Below, piece after piece: positions 22,320-34,900 of a DNA stretch of 64,000 bases. Numbering within the stretch: position 1 is the first letter of the stretch; each line of letters starts with the position of its first letter. The notes beneath the pieces were generated by a model. The model had not been told where the DNA came from. It worked only from the letters and a program-made list of their open reading frames with translations, and searched no databases. The stretch comes from Pyrrhoderma lamaoense (taxonomy: Eukaryota > Basidiomycota > Agaricomycetes > Hymenochaetales > Hymenochaetaceae), in assembly GCA_002794735.1 (NCBI GenBank), contig NBAZ01000014.1, positions 434,001 through 498,000 on the forward strand. The letters are read 5' to 3'. The position numbers and the translations under genes were made by a program.

Positions 22320-22765
22320 TTTCTCTGAGCGGAGCACATGACGAGAGGACGAAGACCATGAGAGGCTCGAGTGTTTTTGTATACCGGAGCTAGTGTGGTA
22401 ATTCTCGAACCTATCACGTTGATGAATATAATCAGGAACATATGCAAAGAACGGAGTAAATTTATTGAACTTGTCTTTGTACTTGGTAGAATAGATACAA
22501 ATAGGGTGCTCTGAACGGAGCTTGTGATGAGTCAATTCAAGTCTTCCATACATATCATGCTTACATGGTGTAAAGTAGCATTTTGAGCACGATAGATTGA
22601 ATATAATAATTTAGAGATGACATAATAACTGAGTTTGTATTTATCATTATCTAATACGTGCAAGTCGCACGGTTTTGTTTCTGCTAAGCTATGAGTCGGA
22701 TCTTTGGACAGAACAGAACAGTAGCTTGACTCTAGGTATGAGATAGATGATAGAGAAGTCATATG
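22320..22765 (-). pseudogene. Coding-like segment fused 5' of WD40 remnant 2
   Basis: The minus strand is open for about 90 codons from 22553 (KFNKFTPFFAYVPD, EHPICI), and a further 76-codon frame starts at 22762 (MTSLSSISYLESS). A GTAAGC donor at about 22560 may join them. The segment is better preserved than its duplicate at 7620-7880. The family is unrecognised. Confidence 0.35.
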
Positions 22766-23740
22766 GGGTGGATATATCTATTATTAATAGGATTCGGGGA
22801 CGCTCGGATGATACATAGATGTGTATCGAGATAATGGGCTCGCTTTTTTCTCATTTTGAATTTAATCGAAACCCCTCAAACCTCATGGATCGTTACTAAG
22901 ACTCACTTATCACTTTATGAGTTTTCCCCTGAGGTATAAGTATATAAGAATACGTGAGCCTGATATTTAGCTGAGTCTTTGACTTGCAATCTACAAAACT
23001 CATTTCTGATTAGTGTTTCACTCATAATTTTCTATGAGCCCGTTCGAATTCAAGAACATCTTTTCTATCATTTTATTCTATCATATGATACCAGTGTGAT
23101 GAATCAAGCTGTAATGCTGATATCTATGATGCCCGACTTAATCTATCCGCACTATAGTGTCGGTTCGAGTTCACTAGCTTCAAAGCCATATATCAGTTAC
23201 CTGTCAATCTTCTCTTCCTTCCCTTTCTGTCATACATCATTTTTTAAGGCGTGATAATATCAGACTTGGACATTCTCTGAAGAAGATAGAGTATCGAACC
23301 CTGTTTTTGGTATACTCTGCTGCGTGCTTATCATCAAATATGGGATTCTAATTGATATTCGCGCATGTTGATCAGCTTGACCTTCAGAGGGCATGCACAC
23401 TTACTCTTTTTACGCTATGGTAGTAGTAGTAGATAAGAATAAGGAGAGTGGAGGAGCGATTACTACCGAGACAATAGAGTTTTTACATTTGTTTATAACC
23501 GCAAAAGGTAAATTAGGCTATATTATGAATGAGAAAGTAAATATAAATCGGAGAAGAAAGTTCGGATATTATTTTTGAGGTGGTGAAGCCTTGGTTGTAT
23601 TTGTTAATAGTTTATAATGACACATGTTACTACTAGCGTATGAAGAGAAAGAACAAGGTATGCATTTTGGACATGAGTGAATATGATTTGTTAACAACTC
23701 TGTGGTGGGAAATGGATGTTACAAGAGAGGATGACGGGAG
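22766..23740. repeat. Duplicated spacer and NLR 3' flank
   Basis: It is colinear with 7881-8942. No gene is supported. The sequence ends at the left target duplication of LTR copy B. Confidence 0.5.
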
Positions 23741-24473
23741 TGAAAACTAAACTTTTTGTCAGATTTTGACCTTGGTGTCGTATTTAGTGGCGAGGACGTG
23801 GGGTTTAGAGTCTGCCTACACCAGACTCGATGCTCAGGCTAAGATTTGGGGGCTAAAGAGCGAGATACTCGACCTGGCCGTCCAGCCGAGATCTCGGTCA
23901 GACCGTGGAGACTGATAGAGGCCTTGAGGCGAGCTGAGACTTCACAGACCAGTAAAAGTAGTAGAAACGTATAGAACAGAGCCTCGACCGAGGCTGTAGA
24001 TTGAGGTAAAAGTATATGTATTTCAGTCCGCCCGACGACTTGCAGTACGGTCAGAGCGTTACAAGCGCGCCGGGCAAGCTAATAAAGCAGTGTAGAAGTA
24101 GATAAAGATTACAGGCGACTATTAGAGAGCTACTCGGGGGGTGTAGTAAGATGGCGACCGAGAAAGTAGCTAGGAATTGATTGATTGACTACGGCCTCAA
24201 GTCTGGAGGCTTATATAGCAAAACGCGAGATAAAGGGTAGATAATAAGGAAAGCATGGAGTCCAGGTGGCTATATGCCACTGGACGAAGGGTTTAAGCTA
24301 TCAGAAACGAGGGGGTCATATAAACGAACCCCTCGAGTAAGAGTAGAAAGTGAAGCTAAATAGTAGAGAAATGAACGAGGCGCGCGGCCGAGTAGTAGCA
24401 ATGGACTTCGCGGCGAGTTAGAAAGTGCATTATACATGCACTACGACCGGCTAAACACTTAGCTAGTCCTACA
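23741..24473 (-). mobile_element. Solo LTR-like element, copy B, inverted, 4-bp target duplication
   Basis: It reads TGAAAACTAAAC...TAGTCCTACA on the plus strand, i.e. the element in minus orientation, 733 bp. Both sides carry GGAG (23737-23740 and 24474-24477). The empty site GACGGGAGAGTCTGG is intact in the sister block near 8900. Insertion therefore postdates the duplication of the blocks and is independent of copy A. Confidence 0.75.
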
Positions 24474-24521
24474 GGAGAGTCTGTGAGTTAAGTACTCATG
24501 ACTGGAGATGAATGAGATGTT

Positions 24522-27500
24522 TTAACCAGGGATGACAGCAATGGACCTGGTCCACTCGTTTCCGACTAGATAGCGAGAGAAGTCGCTCTTGTGTTGTATG
24601 GGACGTTCATAATGGCAGGATTTCGGGAGTAATAAGTGTCCTACGAGGCCCATCAGGGAGCCACATGAGTAGATTACTGTTCTTGTCGACAACCCATCCA
24701 TCTTTTCTTCGTAGGTCCCAAACTACGGTACCCAGTGACCAAGTTCTGATTGTTCCATCGGGAGAGCAAGATGCAAAGCGCTTGTTACCAGGAAAGAAGG
24801 AAAGCGAGCTGACCCAGTCGGAGTGCGCAGCTAGAATCTCAAAGAGAAGTTTGTTTGTTGAAGAATTCCACACACGAATGGTTCCGGCACTGGATCCTGA
24901 CAGGATCTTTGTTCCGTCAGGTGAGAAGCATACCGAGGTCACCGCCGTGTCATGTCTGATCTCAGATTCATTGTCCCTGCTTTAGCGTTCCATACTCGCA
25001 TAGTTACATCTTTAGATCCAGAGCGATGCGCAAACCATCAGGAGAATAAGCTACAGAGTGGACCCAATTAAGGTGCCCTTCTAGCGTTGAAAGTAATTGG
25101 CTAGTTGTGGCATTCCAAATATAGATAGTTCCGCCACCCGATCCCGAAACGATCTTCGATCCATCGGGTGAATACGCGATCGAGATGACACCGCCACGGT
25201 GGCCATCAAGTGGCGTGAGATCTAATTCCCTGCTATCGACACTCCAGACTCGGATCGTTCCGTCACCTGAACCTGAAGCGATGTGCTTTCCATTTGGGGA
25301 AAAGGCAACGGAGGTGACTGACCATGTGTGACCTCTGAATACCGTGACAGTTTCTCCACTCAACGCTTTCCTCACTCTCACTGTACTGTCTTTAGAGCCA
25401 GAAGCAACAAGCTCTTCGTCTGGAGAAAATGCAACGGACGTGACATAACCAGAACGTCTCTTCCTTGGCCCAGAGATAAGCTTTCCGTTGGTCGTATTTC
25501 GCACACAAATTGTACCATAAATATCTCCGGAAGCAATGTACCTTCCGCTTTTTGATACTGCCAATGACTCAATCCGACTCTGCACTTGGGTTCGATCAGT
25601 CTTAAGCACACTAACAGTGGCATCCCAGATTTCAATTGTACCTCCCCAACTACTAAACGCGAAGCGCGTGCCATCGGGGCAAATGCAACACAAAGGCAAT
25701 ATTGACTGGTATTCATTACCCTCGGAGGTTCGTCAACATCAAGCATGTTCCATATCTTGATCTTGCTGTCACCATCGAATCCCAGAACATGAAGACCATC
25801 GGATGAGTAACTTGCTTTTCTACATCCTTCAAGTCGGTGAATTACCTCGCCTGTTGATGCTCTCCAAATACGAGCAGTACCAGCATCTGAGCCTGATATA
25901 AAACATTCTGCAGTTGGCGAGAATGCGATGGTTTGAACCTGACTCTCGTCATCATCCAAACATGAATATACCATCGTCCTGCTCTGCGAATTCCACAGTA
26001 TAATTGCCCGTCATCCGATCTGGAAACAAGATACTGGTCGTCGTGTGAGAAGGAAACAGAACTAACACCCTTGATATGACCTTCTAGTGGCCTTCCGTCT
26101 ACTCTTCCACTCTCGACATCCCAAATCAGTATATTCCCTTTTCATACCCCGATGCAATATATCTCCCGCTTCTTGAGAATGTGATACAGTAAACGCTACC
26201 CGTATTGTCTGTGCATAGTTCTCGGACTACTTCCCCTCCTATGGGATTCCACACCGCTATCACTCCTTTGTAATCATTAGAGAATGCCAATGCTACGAGA
26301 TCACCACTTGGAGAGACTGCGATTCTGTCAGTCTTATGCTCGAGAGCTCCGATCAACTTCCCACTCGCTGCATCCCACAAGCTAACATTGTCGCCTTTGA
26401 TGTAGAGACGATACGGGTTCCGTCTGGAGAAAATGTTAACCCTCTTAAGTCCTTGTCACCGCTTTCTATGACTTTTATGACTGCATTTCGTTGTTTATTC
26501 CCAATATACTCGATATGAGCAACTGGGTTGGCGTACTTCTTGTAGTGCAATGATACTACAGACTCATCACTGGTGAGGGGTAGAAGACTGCAATAGATAT
26601 GGGCGCGCTTCTTGAAATAGCTTCTGAGAATATACAGGCCTGTCGATATGCATCCCTGAGGAATGCAGACAGTTCTGGGTTATTGTTCTTTTGTACATCA
26701 GACTAACGACATAGAGAATGAATACTTAAAGCTCACCCCAATCCATGAGATTGCATACACCAATGCGGCACCGACATAGTCATCGAATGTATCCGTGACG
26801 CTCAGCACCTCAAACCAGAATAGAAGTTTGTTGTGTGCAAACGTCTTCAACAAATTACTCAGTTCGGGTGAATATGACGTATCCCGGATATGATGACCCC
26901 AGTACAGCATATGTACCTCAGGTGTCTTGGGATGTTACTTTCAATGCGCTCCTGAAGATCGGAAACCTGTTCATTGAGCAAGAAAGACGATTCAAGATTG
27001 CAGATATTAAAGCGGAGTGAATGATTCATCTGGTTGAGGCAGTTATTGGCGATACTCCTCTTTTGGTATTCAGTACCAATATGCCAACGACTCCCTACGC
27101 AAGACACCAAATAATCATAAAATGACGTATGGTGTATCTTGACCGGCTGTCCAGTCTCGTATGATACCAAAGATCGAAGACAAGAGAGCAACTCTGATGT
27201 TGTTCCTGGATCAACGTCTAGGATCCCGTCGATGTCCTCATCCGATAGTGGAGACTTCCCGAAGAAGATGAGCGAGAATACACTTGTGAAGAGTGTCTGT
27301 GTCTCCTCATCCCACTCGAACGAGTTTTCTAGTACAGTCACATATAACTCGTTCAAGTCTAGTGCTCTCGCGTTGTTCACTAATCGATTCAGACGCGCAA
27401 TACGTCTTGGCTTTCCCTCAGACACAAACTTGACTGCCGTAGACGCCCAAATGAACAATCCATCTGCTGCCTCTACAAGTTTCGCTATATTGTCGTCCCA

Positions 27501-28387
27501 TGGCCAGTCACCTGGTAGATTGAAACTGTTTCTCCACAACCCGAATTCGTGATTGATATAAGTACGGACATCCTTCTTGTTGTCGTTTATGGCGTCATTC
27601 AAATTGATTTCGTATGCTTTAAGTGAGTGCGAGAAGGACACAATGTCACTCTCGGGACGTCCTGTGATGAGAAATCGGAAGTTGGGAGGCAATCCAGTAG
27701 AGCCCTTCTCCCAAGACGCGGAGGAGAGCGTGCCTGGTCTGAGATGTTCCGCACTCATCAATAGCGTCGAGAACAATGAGGACAGGATGCTGTACGTGAC
27801 TGGTAGAGAGTGGATCTTTAATTAGGATATTGAATTGGGTTTGGAGTGTCAGCGAGGTCAATTCACCACGGCTCTGAAGAGAGCTTTCAATGGAGAGCGC
27901 TATAGACGAATTGAATGCAGCGAGATTGTATGCGATTGTCCGGATCACTGCATCTGGATCACTTCTTCCCCTGAGAAAAAATATGTGACATCCGAGTTGT
28001 CTCTTTTCGCAGTAATCGTTCGCAATAGTTGTCGCAACAGTACTTTTCCCCGTCCCGGCTGCGCCCAGTAAGAATACCACATTCGACTCGCTGCTCTCCC
28101 ATCTATAAACTTGGTTATCTGCTCCCGAATATGAGTCCTAGTTCCTCTCAAGCACGTTGCACGATCAGCTCCAGGTAGATGAGATGGATTGAGAGTAGCC
28201 TTCAAATCTGTGAATAAATGATCACTATCTGGATCACGATCACATACAATAAAAATCCATAAAACTTACTAGATAGAGTAGTACCGGTGTTCCCATGATA
28301 TACATTGATTGTCTGGTCGCCCGCTATATCATTATAATTACCAGCAATGTGAGCGCAGTTGCTAGGACCAGCCTGGTTGAAGGGCAT
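24522..28387 (-). pseudogene. NLR4: NACHT-WD40 gene with many frameshifts
   Basis: Exon 1 is 28270-28387 (118 nt, MPFNQAGPS, donor gtaagt). The NACHT exon runs to about 26740 and WD40 to the stop at 24522. Frame breaks lie near 28098, 27700, 26900, 26370, 26140, 26005, 25675, 24985 and 24625. Those checked against sisters are mostly one-base losses (CCCC to CCC at 28098, AACAGC to ACAGC at 26900, GGGGG to GGGG at 25675), with one gain near 27695. Walker A GAAGTGKS, VLDAIDECG and FLITGRPE are all readable. The 305-codon stretch at 26859-27776 is the longest NACHT-side piece. The upstream DNA differs from that of other units; no companion copy was found. Confidence 0.8.
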
Positions 28388-30691
28388 TATACGAGCGTAC
28401 TAGATTCTTGGGCAAGGATATGGGGTCAACTGATGTCTGAACTTCCGGCGACTATCAGTGTCGGAGCTTATATATCGTAATCCGTACGCAAGTCAATAAT
28501 CACAAGTAATTCAAGAACAATGTCCCCCTCCTAACCCGAATCAGTCTTTCTTATTTGTTATTTACTCATTGTAGATTTAACCTTACTACTTTGTACAGTT
28601 TTGCATCACTAAGGAGGTCTCTCAATTTTTTGTCTTATCCCATAGTCACTTTACGCATCATGCCAGAAAGGTAGTTTCAGACACATATACTTAGCCTGTA
28701 AAATGTTTCATGGAGCCTGAGCTACGCTCTATAGAAATCATCACAATAACTTGTTTCTCTGCTATACGGTGACTAGAAAAATGACTTGAAGACACGAAAT
28801 ACTAGGTATTTCTCTTAATTTGCAAGACCGCTACATGGGGATTTAGATAACACACGAGGTCACGGACATTATGATAGCGATATACGGAAGCATATGAAAC
28901 CCAGTACATCAAACCTCCGTTCCAGCTCCGTTATATAAGGAGGAGAAATATAATGCATATGCGTAAATGGCTAGAAGATATGTAGAGAAGTATTCCGATT
29001 ATCCGATTGTTCTACTTCTCTCGTACTATAATATCAGCATGAAAAGATTTGATATGGACCCTAGGCGCTTAAACAGGGTCTTGATCGCGGAGTATTAGTA
29101 GTAATTTGACTAAACGATGTTTTAGTAGCACCAGTCATGCATGATACCTTATTAGACAGTGATGATATCTTTCACGGGTGCTTATTTGGATCGAGGGTCA
29201 GAAGAGCGAGAAACAAGAGGTAGGAGAGTAAGTACAAAGGAAAACTGAAAGAGCTAAAACCTATAGCATGAAGACACTGGTAACAAGGGGTAGTAGATTT
29301 CGAAATTCATGATTTATGAAATTGATAAGAGGGCATGAGAAAGGGGACGGGAGCATAAGACATCTCCCTTTGTTCTTGAGAAGTTCTTCTACTACACGGA
29401 AGTATTGAATTATGGGCTAGAGAAGCTCCGATCACTATAGTTTGTAAAATTTTCTAATTGATTGATGGATTAGTGATTTTATCATCAAATTAGATCACAT
29501 GAGGCAAGTCGATAGACATGAACAAACAGAGACAGTTACACCGTTGCTTCTATTTCCGCGGTACATGTCGCCGAACATACAGTTGGGTATACGAAAAGAC
29601 TCCAGGAGCCATAAGCGACATACGCTTTCTGGATATTCTCTCGCTTGAGGAAACACTAGCTTATGTACTAGTGCCTGGCGTCCTTTCGTATACCCCGTGT
29701 GTAGGATATGTTGTTCCTTTTGTATCTCATTATATCGTTGTATCTCGTATCGATATTGTATATCTAGCAGTATACTCTTAGCGTCTCATAGAGTACTGAG
29801 TCTCCTAACATGCTGTAGCTATTGGGTAGATTCTTAAGCCATTCTGAATAATAGACTTTACCACGAGACAGATACTATCCACGGAGAGTTGAGCCTGCTC
29901 TTCTTAGATTTGATGAAAAGATAACAGATAACGTGTACTGCACTGAACTGTCCATTACTCGGCCGAGACAGCTCATTCAGCTCATATTCAATTGTCATTA
30001 CTAGTGTTTTGGACACGAAAACCGAGCATGTTAGATAGTACTCTTGATGCAGCGAGACTCGAGATGAGAAATGTGATGACGTAATTCCTGAGTTTCACAT
30101 TCTATACACGAACTTGAAACTTCTATCTGGCACTTCTCAAATCGATGAGCCTCTAGTATCAGAATAAGATGAATCCACATGAGCTATCCATACCAGTCAT
30201 CGGTAGGTGTCGTTGGCACTTGACAATAATATATAAATATGTATATTGAGATACGAATTCCGTATTTTCATATTCTAAATCTGTCTGAAATCCTCAAAAC
30301 CCGTACACTATTATGCAATCTTCTTTCTCGCTTCATGAGATCTTCTCTGCGGTGGAGTCAGATGAGAGTATGTGAGCTAACTTGAGGCTCGATCTTGCAA
30401 ACTACGGGACTCAGCCCCAACTACTGTCTCATTCAGTACCTTCTACAAAAGTTGTCCTATTCGAGCTCTCCAACGGCACACACAGCTGACATAAACCCCA
30501 TCAGTCTTATAACGTAGCCCTCATCATATTATTTTCTACTGATAATTAGTCATGCGAGAATGCTGAGATCTATGATGCTCGACTCATACTACTCAGCAAT
30601 ATTAAGTTAGCAACTTCTGAATCATATATCTGGTGCTAGCCTTTCTTTCGGTCCACTCTTTCCTCTCATACTTCATTTGAACAGAGGCTTT
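28388..30691. other. Gene-free spacer upstream of NLR4
   Basis: No gene is supported. The plus-strand 87-codon frame at 29518 has no recognisable motif or splice context. Between about 30540 and 30690 it resembles the NLR flank repeat at 23100-23250. The rest is unlike the other blocks. Confidence 0.45.
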
Positions 30692-31335
30692 GAGGACTCA
30701 ACTTTAGGTCAAGGTAGTACCCTTTAGTTGTAATTAGTAGCGAAGACTTGGGTTTAAAGTCTGCCTACACCAGACACGATGCTGTGGCTCCATTTTGGGC
30801 CCAAAGAACGAGAAACTCACCTTCGAACGCAATGCTAAGAGCCCGGCTGAGGCATAGAGGAGAATACAGACTTATGGACAAAGTGAGACTCATCATACAG
30901 GTAGATAGAGTATACAGGTAGATAGAGTAGAAACGTAGAGAATAGAGCCCCGTCTGAGGCTATAGCTTGAGATAAAAATATATCTATTTCTGCCCACACG
31001 GACGATTTGCAGTACAGTCAGAGTGCTACAAACTCGTCTGGGCAGCCTGATAAGAAGCAAAGCAGTAGACATAAGGTACAGAGAGCTATATGAGGACTAA
31101 TTGGGAGCTATTTGGGGGCCAATTCTGGGCTAATTATTGACTACAGCCTCAAGTCTGGAGGCTTTATATCCAAAATTCGAAATAAGGAGTAGATATAAAA
31201 TGAAGTATGGTTTCCAGGTGGCTATATGCCACTGAACGAAACAAAATATAGATGAACCCTACACTTAAGTAAGAATAATAAATGAAGCTAAATAGTAAGA
31301 GAAATAGGCTGGAAAACGGCTGAAAGTAACTACTC
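30692..31335 (-). mobile_element. Degenerate inverted LTR-like element, copy F
   Basis: It reads on the plus strand from TGAGGACTCAACTTTAGGTC through CTGCCTACACCAGACACGATG and CCTCAAGTCTGGAGGCTT, in the same order as inverted copy B. It is strongly diverged and the distal TAGTCCTACA end is missing. No target duplication is visible. Confidence 0.55.
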
Positions 31336-31907
31336 CGCTACATTCCTATCATCAAACATGTAATAATTTGTATCTTTTGCATTGTTGAGTAGATTGACTT
31401 TCTTCAAACGTGTGCCCTGAATCTTCGTGCTCTAAGGTCATAGGTATGAATAAAGAGAACAGAGAAATGCTCATTGACGAGACATATAAGAAATACAATT
31501 TTATAAGCGTTGATACTTGGAGTTAAATGTGTGGGATGAACTAGGTAGATACTAAAACGAGTATAAAGTACAATCTTGAAAGGAACTTGGACGTTTTCTG
31601 AACATGAAGCTACATAAATCTGAGTGCATTGACTGAGGGACTTAGAAGTATATATACTACTTAAAATATATGCAGAGAAATAACAAAGTATGGATCTTAG
31701 ATTTGCGAAATTTACGGAGTAATCATTGAAGCAATCGACTTTACATGATGTCAACGTTTTGGTGTATTCAAGCGCTGCTTTTGACTCAAAAAGCGATGAG
31801 AGATGTATGGAGTATACGTATATGAGCGATAGGGTAGAATGCTACAGGAGAGGATGAAAGGTGCGTCTGGAAATCTATTATATACATTTGGAGATGAATA
31901 AGATGTT
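31336..31907. repeat. NLR5 3' flank
   Basis: The last 80 bases match the flanks of NLR1 and NLR2 (GAGATGAATAAGATGTTTTAC), giving another empty site for LTR copy A. No gene is supported. The minus-strand frames here extend antisense from the WD40 exon or lack motifs. Confidence 0.45.
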
Positions 31908-34900
31908 TTACTCGGAAGTGACAGCAATGGGTCTGGTCCACTCGTTTCCGAGTAGATAGCGAGAGAAGTCGACTCTTGTGTTGTATGGGGCATTTATAAT
32001 GACAGGATTTCTGGGGGTAATAAGTGTCTCACGAGGCCTCTTAGGTAGCCATATGAGTAATCTGTTGTCCTTGTCAACAACCCATCCATCTTTTCTTCGT
32101 AGGTCCCAAACTACAGCACCCAGTAACCAAGTTCTGATTGTTCCATCGGGAGAGCAAGATGCAAAGCGTTTGTTATCAGGAAAAAGGAAAGCGAGCTGAC
32201 CCAGTCGGAGTGCGCAGCTAGAATCTCAAAAAGAAGTTCGTTTGTTGAAGAATCCCATACACGAATAGTTCCATCAATAGATCCTGACAGGATTTTTGTT
32301 CCGTCAGGTGAGAAGCACACCGACTTCACCGCCGTGTCATGTCTGATCACAGATTCAGTATCTCCGCTTTCAGCATTCCATATCCGCATATTTACATCAT
32401 CAGATACAGAGGCGATGCGCAAACCATCAGGAGAATAAGCTACAGAACGAATCGTATAAGAATGACCTTTTAGGGTTGCAAGTAATTGGCCAGTTGTAGC
32501 ATTCCAAATATGGATAGTTCCGCTATCCATTCCCGAAACGATCTTCGATCCATCGGGTGAATAAGTGATCGAATTGACATTATGATTATCTTTGAGTTGC
32601 GTGAGAGCTATTTGCCCTCTTTCGACACTCCAGACTCGAATCGTGCAGTCATCTGAGCCTGAAGCGATGTGCTTTCCATTCGGCGAAAAGGCAACGGAGT
32701 TGATCCAATCTGTGTGGCCTTCGAATATCGTGACAGACTCTCCGCTCAACGCTTTCCACACTCTTATTGTTCTGTCTCCAGAGCCAGAAGCAACAAGCTT
32801 TTCGTCTGGCGAAAATGCAATGGACGTGACTCTCCTTGTGTCCCATCCATGGCCCAGCGATAAGCATTCCGTTGGCCGTATTCCACACATAAACTGCACC
32901 GCCCCAGTCTCCGGAAGCAATATACCTTCCACTTGGTGATACTGCCATTGACTCAATCACTCTCTGCACTTGAGTTCGATCAGTGGATACCATACTAACA
33001 GTGGCGTCCCAAATTTCAATTGTACCTTCCTCACTACTAAACGCGAAGCGCGTGCCATCGGGGGCAAATGCAACACAACGACAAATTGGATCGGTACTAA
33101 TCTCCCTCGGAGGCTCGTCAACATTCAACGTGTTCCATATCTTGATCGTGCGGTTACCATCGAATCCCAGAACATGAAGACCATCGGAGGAGTATGTTGC
33201 TTCTCTACATCCTTCAAATCGGTGAAATGCCTCGCCTGTTGATGCTCTCCATATACGAGCGGTACCATCTTTTGAGCCTGACACAAAATATTCTGCAGTG
33301 GGCGAGAATGCGACGGATCGAACCCGACTCGCGTGATAATCCAACCGAGAATATACCATCGTCCTGCTTTGAAAGCTCCATAAAATAATCGTCCCGTGAT
33401 ACGAACCAGAAACAAGATACTGGTCGTCGTATGAGAAGGAAACAGAACTAACACCCTCTTCATGACCTTCTAGTGGCCTTCCGTCTACTCTTCCGCTCTC
33501 GACATCCCAAATCAGGATATTTCCATTTCTATACCCTGATGCGATGTATTTCCCGCTTCTTGAGAATGTGATACAGTAAACGCCACCCGCATCGTCTGTG
33601 CATAGCTCTCGAACTTTCTCCCCTACTTTGGGATTCCACACCGCTATCATTCTTTTGTACCTTTCAGAATTTGCCAACGCTACGAGATTACCACTTGGAG
33701 AGAATGCGACTCTGTTAGCCGTATACTTAAGGGTAGCGATCAACTTCCCACTAGCTGCATTCCACACGCAAACTTCATCGTCCCATGATGTAGAAACTAT
33801 GCGGGTTCCGTCTGGAGAAAATGATAAAGCCGACAATTCCCGTTACCTCTTTCGATGATTTTAATGACTGCGCTTCGTTGTCTATTCCCAATATACTCGA
33901 TACTAGCAACTGGATTGGCATACTTCTTGTAGTGCAATGATACTACAGACTCATCACTGGTGAGAGGTAGAAGACTGCAATAGATATGGGGCGCGCTTCT
34001 TGAAATAGCTTCTGAGAATGTACTGGCCTGTCGATATGCATCTCTGAGGAACGCGGACATATCTGTGTCTTTGTTCTTTTGTATATCAGCCTAGTGAATG
34101 AGAAAATTATACCTAATTCTCACCCCAACCCATGAAATCGCGTACGTCAATGCGGTACCAACATGATCATCGAACGTATTTGTGAGGCTCAACACCTCAA
34201 ACCAGAATAAAAGTTTGTTGTGTGCGAACATCTTCAACAAATTACCCAGTTCGGGTGAGTATGACGTTTCCTGAACATGATGACCCCAGTAACAGCATAT
34301 GTACCTCAGGTACTTTGGGATGTTTCTTTTGATGCGTTCCCGAAGATCGGAAACCTGCCCATTGAGCAAGAAGGACGATTCGAGTCCACAAATATTGAAG
34401 CGAAGTAAATCTCCCATTCGGTCAAAGCACTTCTCGACTATCATCTCCTTCTGTCGTTTAGCATCGATATACCAAAATTGGTCTCTGCTGGTCCGGAATA
34501 CGAGATAGTCATAAAGTGATGCATGGTGGATTCGTATCTTCTGATCTGCTGTAAAAAATACAAGGGATCGTAGACGACAGAGCATGCTTCGAGTTGTTCC
34601 TTCCTTGAGATTCAGGATTTCGTCAATCTCATTGTCCTTCAGGGATTTCTTCCCAAAGAAAATAAGAGAAAAGACATTAGGAAAGTTAGTTTTCGTGGAT
34701 TCAGTCCAGCTGAGAGAATTCCTCAAAACGGATTCATATAAGTCATCCAGATTGAGTGATCTATTGAGAATCAATGCTTCGAGATATTCGGCTCCATTCT
34801 CTCTCATCTCTTCGATGAATCTGACGGCCGTCGATGCCCAAATGAACAATCCATCTGCTGCTTGTACAAGCCTCTTCATGTTTTCTTCCCATGGCCAGTC

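Noticed and set aside
29518..29781. Plus-strand 87-codon frame
   Set aside because: No motif, no splice context and no second copy in the window.
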